DNA of 64,000 nucleotides. Origin: Enterobacteriaceae bacterium LSJC7 (lineage in GTDB: Bacteria; Pseudomonadota; Gammaproteobacteria; Enterobacterales; Enterobacteriaceae). The position numbers and the translations under genes were made by a program. Positions within the stretch are counted from its first letter, which is position 1. Each line of letters begins with the position of its first letter. Positions 9,369 to 19,203 of the stretch are shown here, piece by piece. The stretch is from the NCBI GenBank assembly GCA_000302695.1, contig AMFN01000002.1:497948-561947 (forward strand), read 5' to 3'. Under the pieces are notes generated by a model, which saw nothing but the letters and a program-made list of their open reading frames with translations, did no database searches and was not told the DNA's origin.

Positions 9369-11877
9369 ATCAATGAATCAGGATTACGTTAAGGCACTTG
9401 GGCTGCCCGCACAGCGGGCAGCGGGACTGCCGGATACGGACATCGGCGGCGTCCACCGGGCGCTTGACGGCGAAGGACATCGCTATTCCCGTGAGGATGA
9501 CACACCGCTGGGTTCGGTAAAGCAACGCCTGGAAAACAGCTGGCCCGATTCGCTTGGCGGCGATCAACTGATAACCGATGACGAAGGTCGCACCCAGTTA
9601 CAGGCTATGCCGAAAATTCATCGCTCCTCAATGGTGCCGGACCCGTGGCGTACCAACCCCATTGGTCGCTTCTGGGATCGTCTACGCGGGCGCAATTTGT
9701 CGCCGCGCCATCATGCGATGTCAAAAGAAGAGCAGGTAAATGAGCAAAAGTGGCGTACGGTAGGGTCAATCCGTCGCTATATTCTGCTCATCCTGACGCT
9801 GGCACAGACGGCCGTCGCCACCTGGTACATGAAAACCATTCTGCCGTACCAGGGCTGGGCGCTGATTAATCCGACCGATATGTGGGGCCAGGATCTGTGG
9901 GTGTCGTTTATGCAGCTGCTGCCTTATATTCTGCAAAGCGGCATCCTGATTCTGTTCGCCATTTTATTCTGTTGGGTCTCCGCAGGGTTCTGGACTGCGC
10001 TGATGGGCTTTTTGCAGCTACTGATTGGCCGCGATAAGTACAGTATTTCAGCCTCAACGGTCGGCGATGAACCGCTTAACCCCGAGCACCGCACCGCGCT
10101 CATCATGCCCATCTGTAATGAGGACGTCAGCCGCGTTTTCGCGGGCCTGCGCGCTACCTGGGAGTCGGTTAAAGCCACCGGTCAGCATAAGCATTTTGAC
10201 GTTTACATCCTGAGCGACAGCTACGACCCGGATATCTGCGTGGCCGAGCAAAAAGCCTGGATGGAGTTGATTGCACAGGTGCAGGGCGAAGGGCAAATCT
10301 TCTACCGCCGCCGTCGCCGTCGCATGAAGCGTAAAAGCGGCAACATTGACGACTTCTGCCGTCGCTGGGGCAGCCAGTACAGCTACATGGTGGTGCTGGA
10401 TGCCGACTCGGTGATGACCGGCGAATGTCTGACCCAGCTGGTACGCCTGATGGAGGCCAATCCGAACGCCGGGATTATCCAGTCCTCACCGCGTGCCTCA
10501 GGCATGGACACGCTGTATGCGCGTTGTCAGCAGTTTGCGACCCGGGTCTATGGTCCGCTGTTCACCGCTGGCCTGCATTTCTGGCAATTGGGTGAGTCGC
10601 ACTACTGGGGCCACAACGCCATTATTCGCGTGAAGCCGTTTATTGAGCACTGTGCGCTGGCACCGTTGCCGGGTGAAGGTTCCTTTGCCGGTTCCATTCT
10701 GTCGCACGACTTTGTTGAGGCTGCATTGATGCGCCGCGCAGGGTGGGGCGTGTGGATTGCTTACGACCTGCCTGGTTCGTATGAAGAACTGCCGCCGAAC
10801 CTGCTCGATGAGCTTAAGCGTGACCGCCGCTGGTGCCACGGCAACCTGATGAACTTCCGGTTGTTCCTGGTAAAAGGTATGCACCCGGTACACCGTGCGG
10901 TGTTCCTGACGGGCGTGATGTCTTACCTGTCAGCGCCGCTGTGGTTTATGTTCCTGGCGCTTTCAACTGCGTTACAGGTGGTGCACGCCCTGACCGAACC
11001 GCAGTACTTCCTGCAACCGCGCCAGCTGTTCCCGGTGTGGCCGCAGTGGCGACCGGAGCTTGCGATTGCGCTTTTTGCTTCAACGATGATACTGCTGTTC
11101 CTGCCGAAGCTGCTGAGCATCATCCTCATCTGGTGCAAAGGTACCAAAGAGTACGGTGGCTTCCTGCGCGTGACGCTTTCATTGCTGCTTGAAGTACTGT
11201 TCTCTGTGCTGCTGGCACCGGTGCGTATGCTGTTCCACACGGTGTTTGTGGTGAGTGCGTTTCTCGGTTGGGAAGTGGTGTGGAACTCGCCGCAGCGCGA
11301 CGATGACTCCACGCCGTGGAGCGAGGCGTTTATGCGCCATGGCTCGCAGCTGTTACTTGGCCTGGTATGGGCGGCAGGCATGGCGGTGCTGGATTTACGC
11401 TTCCTGTTCTGGCTGGCGCCGATTGTGTTCTCGCTGATTCTGTCGCCGTTTGTCTCCGTGATTTCGAGTCGTTCCACTACCGGGCTGCGTGCCAAACGCT
11501 GGAAGCTGTTCCTTATCCCGGAAGAGTATTCTCCGCCGCAGGTGCTGGTTGACACTGACAGGTATCTGGCGCTAAACCGCGCAAGTGCGCTGGAAGATGG
11601 CTTTATCCAGGCCGTGTTTAACCCGGCGTTGAACGCGCTGGCAACGGCGATGGCTACTGCACGTCACCGCGCAAGCCATGTGCTGGAGATTGCCCGTGAC
11701 CGTCACGTTGAGCAGGCGCTAAACGAAACGCCCGATAAACTGACGCGCGACCGTCGCCTGGTGTTGTTAAGCGACCCGGTCACTATGTCTCGCCTGCATT
11801 ACCGGGTGTGGGCAACCCCGGAGAAATACTCCTCCTGGTTGCAGCAGTATAAGGCGGCGAGCCGCCCTGTCGCCTGA
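9361..11877 (+). CDS. opgH: Glucan glucosyltransferase OpgH
   Basis: Multi-pass inner-membrane family 2 glycosyltransferase that polymerises UDP-glucose into periplasmic glucan; in E. coli it also inhibits FtsZ when UDP-glucose is abundant. Seen: an acidic cytoplasmic N-terminus of about 130 residues, two membrane helices near residues 135-210, the catalytic domain with VVLDADSVM and the RDRRWCHGN motif, then several helices. ATG 9361 overlaps the opgG stop in ATGAGTAA, the same 8-base overlap known in E. coli; ATG 9373 is an alternative. Confidence 0.95.
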   Translation: MSKSMNQDYVKALGLPAQRAAGLPDTDIGGVHRALDGEGHRYSREDDTPLGSVKQRLENSWPDSLGGDQLITDDEGRTQLQAMPKIHRSSMVPDPWRTNPIGRFWDRLRGRNLSPRHHAMSKEEQVNEQKWRTVGSIRRYILLILTLAQTAVATWYMKTILPYQGWALINPTDMWGQDLWVSFMQLLPYILQSGILILFAILFCWVSAGFWTALMGFLQLLIGRDKYSISASTVGDEPLNPEHRTALIMPICNEDVSRVFAGLRATWESVKATGQHKHFDVYILSDSYDPDICVAEQKAWMELIAQVQGEGQIFYRRRRRRMKRKSGNIDDFCRRWGSQYSYMVVLDADSVMTGECLTQLVRLMEANPNAGIIQSSPRASGMDTLYARCQQFATRVYGPLFTAGLHFWQLGESHYWGHNAIIRVKPFIEHCALAPLPGEGSFAGSILSHDFVEAALMRRAGWGVWIAYDLPGSYEELPPNLLDELKRDRRWCHGNLMNFRLFLVKGMHPVHRAVFLTGVMSYLSAPLWFMFLALSTALQVVHALTEPQYFLQPRQLFPVWPQWRPELAIALFASTMILLFLPKLLSIILIWCKGTKEYGGFLRVTLSLLLEVLFSVLLAPVRMLFHTVFVVSAFLGWEVVWNSPQRDDDSTPWSEAFMRHGSQLLLGLVWAAGMAVLDLRFLFWLAPIVFSLILSPFVSVISSRSTTGLRAKRWKLFLIPEEYSPPQVLVDTDRYLALNRASALEDGFIQAVFNPALNALATAMATARHRASHVLEIARDRHVEQALNETPDKLTRDRRLVLLSDPVTMSRLHYRVWATPEKYSSWLQQYKAASRPVA

Positions 11878-11894
11878 GAGGAAAGTCATACTGA

Positions 11895-11922
11895 AACGCC
11901 GACATGATGTCGGCGTTTTTTT
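11895..11922 (+). terminator. opgGH terminator
   Basis: AACGCCGACAT (11895-11905) and ATGTCGGCGTT (11907-11917) form a long stem followed by seven T residues, 18 bases after the opgH stop. Confidence 0.9.
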
Positions 11923-12131
11923 ATGCCTGTTTTACCCGGCAACTGGCATTATGCTTTTCAATGGCACAGTAAAAAAAGCGGGTGATGAGCCACCTTGCCT
12001 GAGCGCGTAGATAAAATCTGATTGAGCGTATGTCGCATAGTGACGGCAGGCAGGAAAGCGGTACAATCTGCCGCATGGCGGGCGGTGTTTTTTCGCCCAC
12101 ACTTTACAACTTAGCAACGGCAGGAACAACG

Positions 12132-12359
12132 GTGAAAGCAATTCTGGTCGTCGTGATGGCGTTAATGCTCAGCGGTTGCGGCAGCATTATCAGCCGTGCT
12201 ATTCCCGGCCAGGGGCACGGTAATCAATATTATCCGGGTGTGCAGTGGGCGCTGCGTGATACGCCGTGGCGCTATGTGACGGTGCTTGATTTGCCGTTGT
12301 CACTGGTCTTTGACACGCTGCTTTTGCCCATTGACGCACACCACGGTCCGTACGACTAG
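12132..12359 (+). CDS. yceK: Small lipoprotein YceK
   Basis: Predicted outer- or inner-membrane lipoprotein of 75 aa, the same length as E. coli YceK, when started at GTG 12132. The N-terminus is a short signal with lipobox MLSGCGS, and the rest (IPGQGHGNQYYPGVQW, LLLPIDAHHGPYD) matches E. coli almost exactly; the family carries DUF1375. Function is unknown. It converges on msyB with only 5 bases between stops. Confidence 0.9.
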   Translation: MKAILVVVMALMLSGCGSIISRAIPGQGHGNQYYPGVQWALRDTPWRYVTVLDLPLSLVFDTLLLPIDAHHGPYD

Positions 12360-12364
12360 AGCAC

Positions 12365-12727
12365 TCAGGTCTCATCCCACTCGTCTGCGGCAGCCTGGCC
12401 CTCTTCAGTATCGAGCGGGGGCTCAAGCTGAAATTCGCCTTCGTCCCATTCGTGTAGCGTATTTTCTTCCTGCCATTCCGCGAGCAGTTCGATGTCATCA
12501 AAATCGCCGTCAAACACGCTCTGGGCGGCCTCACCGGTCAACATAGTCAGGCATTCACCGCTTTCTTCATCGTTATCGATAAATTCGGCCTGCCACATAA
12601 TATCGCCATCCTGCAGGATGTATTTTTGCAGGCCGAGTTGCTCCACAACGGCCTCGTCACCGTTATCGGCAATAAACGCTTCGCGCGCGGCATCGATTGC
12701 TTCTTCAAGCGTGGTAAACATTGGCAT
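12365..12727 (-). CDS. msyB: Acidic protein MsyB
   Basis: Very acidic 120-aa cytosolic protein, in E. coli a multicopy suppressor of secY and secA mutants. Seen: EEAIDAAREAF at the N-terminus and the conserved C-terminal EENTLHEWDEGEFQLEPPLD block. ATG 12727 has GGGAGAA upstream on its strand; a longer frame from 12751 exists but lacks conservation. In E. coli mdtG lies between msyB and lpxL; here lpxL is the next gene. Confidence 0.92.
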   Translation of the reverse strand: MPMFTTLEEAIDAAREAFIADNGDEAVVEQLGLQKYILQDGDIMWQAEFIDNDEESGECLTMLTGEAAQSVFDGDFDDIELLAEWQEENTLHEWDEGEFQLEPPLDTEEGQAAADEWDET

Positions 12728-12833
12728 AACGTTCTCCCTGAGCGGAACCACAAGTTGATTATTCTGAAAAGAATAGACGAATATTGAAAGGACAACGCGG
12801 CAGAGAGAATTTTTTTGTTAAAGATATATAGCA

Positions 12834-12851
12834 ACGCCCCGGGCGGGGCGT
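12834..12851. other. Hairpin after lpxL
   Basis: ACGCCCC (12834-12840) and GGGGCGT (12845-12851) form a perfect 7-bp stem with a GGGC loop, 6 bases beyond the lpxL stop. Neither strand has a clear T run, so it may be a weak terminator or an RNA 3'-end stabiliser. Confidence 0.5.
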
Positions 12852-12857
12852 GAGGAG

Positions 12858-13781
12858 TTAATAACGTGACGGCACCCCTTCCGGGCGCGTTTTAAAGCGA
12901 CGGTGCAGCCACATGTACTGCTCCGGTGCCATCATGATGCAGCGCTCGACTATCTGGTTCATCCAGGTTGCCGTGACGTCGGCGCTGTCGAGCGGCGGCT
13001 CGGATTCGGGCGTCATCATAATCAGTTCATAACCAGTGCCATCAGATTTACGGCGCGGTACAAACGGAACAATGCTGGCTTTTGAAAGCCGAGCCAGTGT
13101 CCAGGTGCCGGAGGTCGTTGCGGCATCGTCAACGGCAAAAAACGGCACATACACGCTGGTGCGCGGACCGTAGTCGTGGTCGGGGGCATACCAGATTATC
13201 TCGCCATTTTTAAGCGACCTGATCATCCCTTTGAGATCTTTGCGATCGAGCATGTCTTTGTTGGAGCGCAGGCGTCCCCAGGTCTGGAGCCAGTCGATAA
13301 CCGCGTTATCATTAGGGCGGTAAACGCCAATGCCAGGATACACCTCAAGTCCAAAAATACGTGCGCCAAGCTCAAGCGTCAGGAAATGCACGCCAATAAG
13401 CAAAATGCCTTTTTTCTGGCGATGCAGTTCTTTGATTTCTTCAACACCGAAGCTCTGGGTCCAGCGCCTGATGCGCCAGTCCGGCCAGAACCAGGCCATG
13501 CCGGTTTCCAGCACGCCCATACCGACGGATTCGAAGTTTTTATCAACCAGCTTCTGGCGTTCAGCTTCGCTCATTTGTGGGAAACAAAGCTCAAGATTGC
13601 GGTGCGCGACACTAACACGACGCTTCATCAAACGTTTTGCAAGATGACCCAGCAGGCGGCCCAGACGGAAAATAACCGGGTAGGGCAATAACACCACCAG
13701 ATAGAGTAGACCGATGCCAAACCACACTGGCCAGTAGCGCGGGTGAAGCAGCGCACGTGAAAATTGGGGTAAATGCGTCAT
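12858..13781 (-). CDS. lpxL: Lipid A lauroyl acyltransferase LpxL
   Basis: Inner-membrane late acyltransferase that transfers laurate from acyl-ACP to Kdo2-lipid IVA in lipopolysaccharide synthesis (formerly HtrB). The protein has 307 aa, one more than in E. coli. Seen: one N-terminal membrane anchor ([17 protein letters not shown]), the catalytic H-x4-E element in [15 protein letters not shown], and the [12 protein letters not shown]-terminus. It is transcribed away from trhO. Confidence 0.95.
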   Translation of the reverse strand: MTHLPQFSRALLHPRYWPVWFGIGLLYLVVLLPYPVIFRLGRLLGHLAKRLMKRRVSVAHRNLELCFPQMSEAERQKLVDKNFESVGMGVLETGMAWFWPDWRIRRWTQSFGVEEIKELHRQKKGILLIGVHFLTLELGARIFGLEVYPGIGVYRPNDNAVIDWLQTWGRLRSNKDMLDRKDLKGMIRSLKNGEIIWYAPDHDYGPRTSVYVPFFAVDDAATTSGTWTLARLSKASIVPFVPRRKSDGTGYELIMMTPESEPPLDSADVTATWMNQIVERCIMMAPEQYMWLHRRFKTRPEGVPSRY

Positions 13782-13987
13782 GAGGATCCTGTCTTCAGTG
13801 CAAAACGCGGTAAACCGCTATTGTGACATTTTTTACTGCATAGCCAAAACGGCTTGCGGGTAAGTGGTTTATCTTCCACCAGCTACGTGAAAAAAATGTA
13901 GTGTAAAATGTATGGATGTAAATTTCCGGCGGCTGTTTTATCATGTCGCGCAAATTTTTTCTTTACCGAAAGCAGGGAATGAACACC

Positions 13988-15037
13988 ATGCCAGTGTTAC
14001 ACAACCGCATTTCGAACGAGGAACTTAAGGCGCGCATGCTGGCAGAAACCGAGCCGCGCACCACTATCTCGTTCTATAAGTATTTTACGATTGATTCTCC
14101 CCAGACCACGCGCGACGAACTTTATCAGCTGTTTATGGCGCTGGGGGTGTTTGGTCGCGTCTATCTGGCGCATGAAGGGATTAACGCACAGATAAGCGTA
14201 CCGCAAAGCCGCGTTGAGGCGTTGCGCGAGGCGCTTTATGGCTTTCATCCGGCACTGAATGGGCTGCGTTTAAATATCGCGCTTGAGGACGATGGAACGT
14301 CGTTCTGGGTCTTGCGCATGAAGGTGCGCGAGCGGATTGTGGCTGATGGTATTGACGATCCGAGCTTTAACGCCGCTGACGTGGGAGAATACCTGAGTGC
14401 TGCACAAGTGAACGCCATGCTCGACGACCCGGATGCGGTATTTATCGACATGCGCAATCACTATGAGTATGAAGTGGGTCGTTTTGAGCAGGCGCAGGAA
14501 ATCCCGGCGGATACGTTTCGTGAGCAGTTGCCTAAAGCGGTTGAGATGATGCAAGCCAACCGCGATAAAAAAATTGTCATGTACTGCACCGGTGGTATTC
14601 GCTGTGAGAAAGCCAGCGCCTGGATGCGCCATAACGGTTTTAAAAAGGTGTACCACATTGAAGGTGGCATTATCGAATACGCCCGCCGGGCGCGCGAGCA
14701 GGGGCTGCCGGTGCGTTTTATTGGTAAGAACTTTGTATTCGACGAGCGCATGGGTGAGCGTATTAGCGAGGATATTATCGCGCAGTGTCACCAGTGCGGT
14801 GCGGCGTGCGACAGCCACACCAACTGTAAAAACGACGGTTGCCACCTGCTGTTCATTCAGTGCCCGACGTGCGCCGAAAAATTTCAGGGCTGCTGTAGTG
14901 AACGCTGTCGCGATGAGCTGGCGCTGGCACCTGAAGAACAGCGTCGCCGCCGTGCAGGGCGCGAAAACGGGATGAAGATTTTTAATAAATCGAGAGGGAT
15001 GCTCAACACCCGGCTCGGTATCCCGGACCCGGAATAA
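13988..15037 (+). CDS. trhO: tRNA uridine(34) hydroxylase TrhO
   Basis: Oxygen-dependent hydroxylase that makes 5-hydroxyuridine at the wobble base of tRNAs (formerly YceA). Seen: rhodanese domain with active Cys in [12 protein letters not shown], and a Cys-rich tail ([26 protein letters not shown]). ATG 13988 gives 349 aa and matches the E. coli N-terminus [12 protein letters not shown] 13979 is nearer the AGCAGGG site and adds three residues. Confidence 0.93.
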   Translation: MPVLHNRISNEELKARMLAETEPRTTISFYKYFTIDSPQTTRDELYQLFMALGVFGRVYLAHEGINAQISVPQSRVEALREALYGFHPALNGLRLNIALEDDGTSFWVLRMKVRERIVADGIDDPSFNAADVGEYLSAAQVNAMLDDPDAVFIDMRNHYEYEVGRFEQAQEIPADTFREQLPKAVEMMQANRDKKIVMYCTGGIRCEKASAWMRHNGFKKVYHIEGGIIEYARRAREQGLPVRFIGKNFVFDERMGERISEDIIAQCHQCGAACDSHTNCKNDGCHLLFIQCPTCAEKFQGCCSERCRDELALAPEEQRRRRAGRENGMKIFNKSRGMLNTRLGIPDPE

Positions 15038-15043
15038 GCAACA

Positions 15044-15064
15044 GCCCCGCCATAGCGGCGGGGC
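15044..15064. other. Hairpin between convergent trhO and yceI
   Basis: GCCCCGCC (15044-15051) pairs with GGCGGGGC (15057-15064) around ATAGC. It sits between two convergent stops but has no T run on either side, so termination is only suggested. Confidence 0.5.
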
Positions 15065-15070
15065 AGCGCA

Positions 15071-15643
15071 TTACTGGCGAATACCTTCAACAGAGATAAT
15101 CAGGTCCACTTCCTGTGAAGCTGGGCCCAGATCTTTGTCGATGTTGAAGTCTTTCAGGCGGATCTTACCTTCAGCTTCAAAGCCTACGCGCTCGCCACCC
15201 CAGGGATCTTTACCCTGGCCCGTCAGCTTCGCTTCCAGTTTCACTGGCTTGGTCACGCCGTTGAGCGTCAGGTTGCCGGTGATGCCCAGTTCGTCGCCTT
15301 CCTTCTTCACTTCAGTAGAGGTGAAGGTCGCCTGCGGATATTTACCGCTGTTCAGGAAGTCTTTACCACGCAGGTGCTTATCACGCTCAGCGTGGTTGGT
15401 ATCTACGCTGGTGGTGTTGATGGTGACATTCACTTTATCCGCAGCCGGGTTGCTTTCGTCGAAGGTAAATGAGCCATCAAAGTCTTTGAACGTACCGTAC
15501 AGCCAGCTATAGCCCAGATGCTGAATGCGGAAGTTAACGAAGGCGTGCTGGCCTTCTTTATCGATTTTATAATCAGCGGCAACGGCAGAGCCGGTGGTCA
15601 ATAACAGGGCACTCAGAGTAATCCCCAGCAGGCTTTTTTTCAT
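15071..15643 (-). CDS. yceI: Periplasmic YceI-like protein
   Basis: Lipocalin-like periplasmic protein of the polyisoprenoid-binding YceI family, base-induced in E. coli; exact role unknown. The 190-aa product starts with a clear signal peptide ([20 protein letters not shown], cleavage near VAA-DY) and continues with beta-strand-rich sequence such as [18 protein letters not shown] and [11 protein letters not shown]. Its ATG overlaps the stop of yceJ in TAATG, so the two are translated together. Confidence 0.93.
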   Translation of the reverse strand: MKKSLLGITLSALLLTTGSAVAADYKIDKEGQHAFVNFRIQHLGYSWLYGTFKDFDGSFTFDESNPAADKVNVTINTTSVDTNHAERDKHLRGKDFLNSGKYPQATFTSTEVKKEGDELGITGNLTLNGVTKPVKLEAKLTGQGKDPWGGERVGFEAEGKIRLKDFNIDKDLGPASQEVDLIISVEGIRQ

Positions 15644-16212
15644 TATTTCGCTCCATGGTTAGACGATGACTTCCCCAGCATGCGCTTAAGGGTACTGTCT
15701 TTATTGATAAAATGGTGCTTCAGTGCGGCCAGTGCGTGTGCAATAGAAAGCAGTACAATGCTCCAGGCAAGCCACAGGTGAACCTCGCCAGCCAGATCGG
15801 CTTGCTCGCCCGCATCACTGAATGTGGCAGGCACCTCAAACCAGCCAAATACGCTGATGGGCTTGCCGTCGGCTGTGGAAATCAGATAGCCGGTAAAAAT
15901 AATCGCAAAGATAATCAGATACAGCAGAACGTGTGCTGCACTGGCGCTGAGGCGGGTAAAGCGGGACCAGCCCTCAAGAGCCGGCGGCGGCGGTGATATC
16001 CAGCGCCAGATGACGCGTGCCAGCATAACCAGCAGCAGCAAAATGCCGATGCTTTTATGCAGTTCGGGGGCTTTGTGATACCAGCCGTCGTAATAGCCGA
16101 GAGTGACCATCCACAGGCCGAGGCCAAACATGCCATAGATGGTTAACGCAACCAGCCAGTGAAAAATAACTGCGAGATGTCCATACCTGTCTTTTGAATT
16201 ACGCCATTGCAT
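15643..16212 (-). CDS. yceJ: Cytochrome b561 family protein YceJ
   Basis: Inner-membrane di-haem cytochrome b561 homologue of 189 aa. Seen: four hydrophobic helices with His residues suitable as haem ligands ([16 protein letters not shown] near the N-terminus, [37 protein letters not shown]). It is first in the yceJ-yceI operon. A large AT-rich region lies upstream and should hold its promoter. Confidence 0.92.
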   Translation of the reverse strand: MQWRNSKDRYGHLAVIFHWLVALTIYGMFGLGLWMVTLGYYDGWYHKAPELHKSIGILLLLVMLARVIWRWISPPPPALEGWSRFTRLSASAAHVLLYLIIFAIIFTGYLISTADGKPISVFGWFEVPATFSDAGEQADLAGEVHLWLAWSIVLLSIAHALAALKHHFINKDSTLKRMLGKSSSNHGAK

Positions 16213-16740
16213 AAAATTGCGCCTGAAAAGAATCCATGCGGCTTAATCTGGCGTGATATAATAATAAATGCAACAAAAATTAACGTCTTAAAATAATATT
16301 TAGAAACATGGTCAATAAAATTGAATAAAACTTGCTTGTTACATTCAGTCTTTCAGTTTTAATGTTGTTTTTTTGCGATTTTGCACACTGTGGATACCTT
16401 TTTTTACTTTTTGTATCTTTCGAATTATTTGCCTGAAAACAGCCATTTTGTGTTTTTTCTCATGTTGTTCTGCAGGTTGAAAATAACCATCGCTGGTTCT
16501 GCGACAATCAATGCCTTTTTATTCATGAAGCAAAATGGAATAAATATATAACCTTGCAGCTGGTAGTTGTTATTTTTATAGTTTGCAATGTTTTATTATT
16601 ATTTTTGTTTTGGTTATTCACGCCTTGTTTTTAATTAATTTCAGGATTTAATTTCATAAATAAATTTTATTTTAGTTGTTGGTGTTGTGTTTTTTAATTT
16701 TTGTGAAATTTTATGTAAATTAAAGTTCTGTAAATCTCCG
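16213..16740. other. AT-rich intergenic stretch upstream of yceJ
   Basis: About 500 bases composed largely of A and T with many T runs (for example around 16370-16380 and 16560-16680), clearly unlike the surrounding G+C-rich genes. No conserved coding frame was recognised. Such tracts in enterics often bind H-NS or mark an insertion remnant; both are inference. Confidence 0.5.
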
Positions 16741-16874
16741 TCTGGCGATGTCATTGAGCAGGGGATGAGGGCTGCTATCCTGGGAGTGAAGCACCTGCGT
16801 TCGAACAGATTGAACCTCGCGCTGACATGGGACAAAACCTGTCTCTGCGGTGGACTTTACCAGGCCATATCACG

Positions 16875-16997
16875 ATGAGCCATAAGTGTGAAGGTGAGCA
16901 GGAGGACTACTGCACAGAGTGCGGTGGGTGTAAGAATAAAAGCAGCGCCGCGGGCGCGGGATTGCCCCTGGCGGGCGAGCGCCAGGGGCTAAATTGA
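16875..16997 (+). CDS. Candidate 40-aa Cys-rich small protein
   Basis: Open frame of 40 codons beginning MSHKCEGEQEDYCTECGGC. Four cysteines (residues 5, 13, 16, 19) with CxxCxxC spacing could bind zinc or a metal cluster. The ribosome site is weak, and a strong hairpin (CCCCTGGCG/CGCCAGGGG) overlaps the C-terminal codons without a T run. I do not recognise a family. It stands alone between yceJ and solA and could be chance. Confidence 0.3.
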   Translation: MSHKCEGEQEDYCTECGGCKNKSSAAGAGLPLAGERQGLN

Positions 16998-17101
16998 CTT
17001 ATCAGATTGAACCGTTGCGCACGGGCGCTATTTATTGCCGAGTGCAAGCGGTAGCGCCGGAATACCAGGCGCTGGTAAGACGCCGGTATAACAGGTAGGC
17101 A

Positions 17102-18226
17102 TCAGTGGTTTTGCGAAAAGCGAGCGAGACGAAAAGCAGTAAGATCAAAGCCGCTGTCTTTTCCCTGAGCGAAATGGCAGGCGATTTCGCCCAGCACGGT
17201 GGCAAATTTAAAGCCGTGGCCGCTCAGCCCGGTGATAACCAGTGCGTCAGGCATTTGCGCCAGGGTGTCGATAATAAAATCCTCATCCGGTGAGTTATCG
17301 TAAGTACAGGACGCGCCATGCAGACAGACGCCAACACCGGGTAGAATCTGGCGTAAAAAGCTGAAGACTTCGCTGCCGTCGCTGGCAACCTGACCAAAGG
17401 CGCTGCGCTGCTGCGGTGTACTGATAGCCTGGCCGCCGTTGTGTTTGCCTATTTTCAGTTCATTGTTTTCTGCCGGGAAGCCGTAAAACTGGTCACCGTT
17501 GGGTAGCTCACCCGTAAAGGCCGGAAAACGGTTATTCTCGCTGTAGCGGCCATCGGCCTGGTGCCAGGCAAAAATTTTGCGTACCGGCGTGATGGGCAGG
17601 GCAGGGAACAACGTGCTAACCCAGGTTCCGGCGCTGACCAGCACTTTCTTGCCCTGATAAACGCCATCGGTGGTTTCCACTTCGATGCCGTCTGAAAGCT
17701 GGCGCACGGTTTTAACCGGCGTATTGAACTGCTGCGAGCAGCCCGCTTCACGCGCCAGGCGCAACAGTGCCGCGATAGCGGTTTCACTCTGCAGTACGCC
17801 AGAGTCCGGCTCATACAGGCCAATGTAGTTATCAGGGACGCTGATTTGGGGCCAGCGTGCCATCAGCGCGGCGGCATCGAACTCTTCAAGCGGCAGCTGC
17901 CATTCGCGGGCGCTGGTTTTGACGTTGTGCAAAAAGGGTGAATCCTCAGGCCCAAGATTAATGACACCGCTGCGCTGGAACAGGCGCTCACCGCTTACCT
18001 GCTGTAATTCATCCCATAGCGTTTGTGCACGTAAGACCAGAGGAACATAGTTAGCGCCTTCGCCGTAGGCATGGCGCATCAGGCGAGTGCTGCCGTGGTG
18101 GCTGCCCTGCTGATGTGGAGGATGCGCTGCGTCAATGGCCAGTACCTGAAGCCCGGCCTGGGTGGCGTACCAGGCGGCGGCAGCGCCGACCGAACCGCTA
18201 CCCACAATGATTAAGTCGTAACGCAT
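17102..18226 (-). CDS. solA: N-methyl-L-tryptophan oxidase
   Basis: Flavoprotein of the monomeric sarcosine oxidase family; oxidatively demethylates N-methyltryptophan and sarcosine with release of formaldehyde and hydrogen peroxide. Seen: N-terminal FAD-binding [20 protein letters not shown], the [17 protein letters not shown] block, and Cys in [16 protein letters not shown] that bonds FAD covalently in this family. ATG 18226 with GGAGAA upstream gives 374 aa; a longer frame from 18283 is not conserved. Confidence 0.93.
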   Translation of the reverse strand: MRYDLIIVGSGSVGAAAAWYATQAGLQVLAIDAAHPPHQQGSHHGSTRLMRHAYGEGANYVPLVLRAQTLWDELQQVSGERLFQRSGVINLGPEDSPFLHNVKTSAREWQLPLEEFDAAALMARWPQISVPDNYIGLYEPDSGVLQSETAIAALLRLAREAGCSQQFNTPVKTVRQLSDGIEVETTDGVYQGKKVLVSAGTWVSTLFPALPITPVRKIFAWHQADGRYSENNRFPAFTGELPNGDQFYGFPAENNELKIGKHNGGQAISTPQQRSAFGQVASDGSEVFSFLRQILPGVGVCLHGASCTYDNSPDEDFIIDTLAQMPDALVITGLSGHGFKFATVLGEIACHFAQGKDSGFDLTAFRLARFSQNH

Positions 18227-18293
18227 AGATTTCTCCGGTTGTTGCAGATTATTAGCAGGGTAATTAACCGATGAATAACACACAAGTCTGAAA

Positions 18294-18322
18294 ATAAAAA
18301 AAGGCGCCGTAACTGGCGCCGT
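18294..18322 (-). terminator. bssS terminator
   Basis: GGCGCC at 18303-18308 and 18315-18320 pair around a 6-base loop; on the minus strand the hairpin is followed by seven T residues. It separates bssS from solA. Confidence 0.88.
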
Positions 18323-18349
18323 TTTCTGGTGCTTAACTTGTATGTAAAA

Positions 18350-18604
18350 TTAATGTTTTCGTAGGTCGTCTCCAGGATATTCCCCGGATTCAATTTTAGC
18401 GATACCAGCTTCCAGAATTGAAATAAACTGCCTGGCGACATCGGTGGTTAGCCACAGAGTCTGTCCGATTTCAGTTTCTTCCGGTTGCGCTTTATTGGCG
18501 GTTAGATAGTGCAGGCGCAACATCAGCGCGTCGTAGCTATCTACTGTACTGATGTCCCATCCAACAAGGGGATGCGTCTGAATGACTTCGTTATTCTTTT
18601 CCAT
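18350..18604 (-). CDS. bssS: Biofilm regulator BssS
   Basis: Small 84-aa cytosolic protein that in E. coli affects biofilm formation through indole and AI-2 signalling. Nearly identical to E. coli BssS across MEKNNEVIQTHPLVGWDIST and LTTDVARQFISILEAGIAKI, with variation only in the middle and at the C-terminus. Monocistronic by context: an intergenic gap of 278 bases precedes it and a terminator follows. Confidence 0.93.
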   Translation of the reverse strand: MEKNNEVIQTHPLVGWDISTVDSYDALMLRLHYLTANKAQPEETEIGQTLWLTTDVARQFISILEAGIAKIESGEYPGDDLRKH

Positions 18605-18833
18605 CCTAACCTCCTTATATACGTGTTTATGACAACGGACAATGAGGTTAATACGTACTTTTTCTTAATGAAGCAGGTTAATTATATCAAGAAATTGAAA
18701 AATAAGCAGTGGGAATTTAATTTACTCGCGCCGGTGCGCTTTTTTTGTTGAAACTGGACAAGAAAAAAGCACTATGCGCAGAAAGGTTTTAACGAAATGA
18801 GGAATAGTCTGTAAAGCTACGTTACTCATTAAT

Positions 18834-18858
18834 TAAAAAAACCGGGCGGCGAAACCCG
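18834..18858 (-). terminator. dinI terminator
   Basis: On the minus strand CCGGG and CCCGG arms around a loop are followed by seven T residues (plus-strand A run at 18834-18840), 25 bases after the dinI stop. Confidence 0.75.
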
Positions 18859-18882
18859 GCACAGACACCTGACCTTCAGGGC

Positions 18883-19125
18883 TCAGGTATGAAACCAGTC
18901 GTCAGCGCTTTCCCAGGTTTCCTGAAGAATTTCGCTGATGCGCTCTTTGTCTTCCTTTGTGGCGCCAATCACCGAGAGGTTATTGCTGGCGGCATAGCGG
19001 ACCAGCACTTCACTCGGATAATCTGGAAACGCGTTTTCAATACGTCGTGCAAGCTCACCATTGAGCGCATCAATAGCGCCGCCTGGCAGCGTAGTGGTTT
19101 TAGCAATAGTAACTTCAATACGCAT
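18883..19125 (-). CDS. dinI: DNA damage-inducible protein I
   Basis: SOS-regulated 80-aa protein that binds RecA filaments, stabilising them and modulating UmuD and LexA cleavage. Matches E. coli DinI with the conserved C-terminal IGATKEDKERISEILQETWE helix and the acidic ESADDW end. A perfect CTGT-N8-ACAG LexA box is centred about 30 bases before the start. Located next to pyrC as in E. coli. Confidence 0.95.
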   Translation of the reverse strand: MRIEVTIAKTTTLPGGAIDALNGELARRIENAFPDYPSEVLVRYAASNNLSVIGATKEDKERISEILQETWESADDWFHT

Positions 19126-19146
19126 GGTGACCCCCTGTCTTTAATG

Positions 19147-19162
19147 CTGTATATATATACAG
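19147..19162 (-). promoter_or_regulatory. LexA box of dinI
   Basis: CTGTATATATATACAG, a perfect palindrome matching the LexA consensus CTGT-N8-ACAG, lies 22 bases upstream of the dinI start codon and should overlap its promoter. Confidence 0.92.
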
Positions 19163-19203
19163 TTAATATTCAGGTCTTGCAACAGGGGGAAGAGAAAAGA
19201 ACG

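Noticed and set aside
16966-16990. Strong G+C hairpin as a terminator
   Set aside because: No T run follows on either strand, so a terminator call is not supported.
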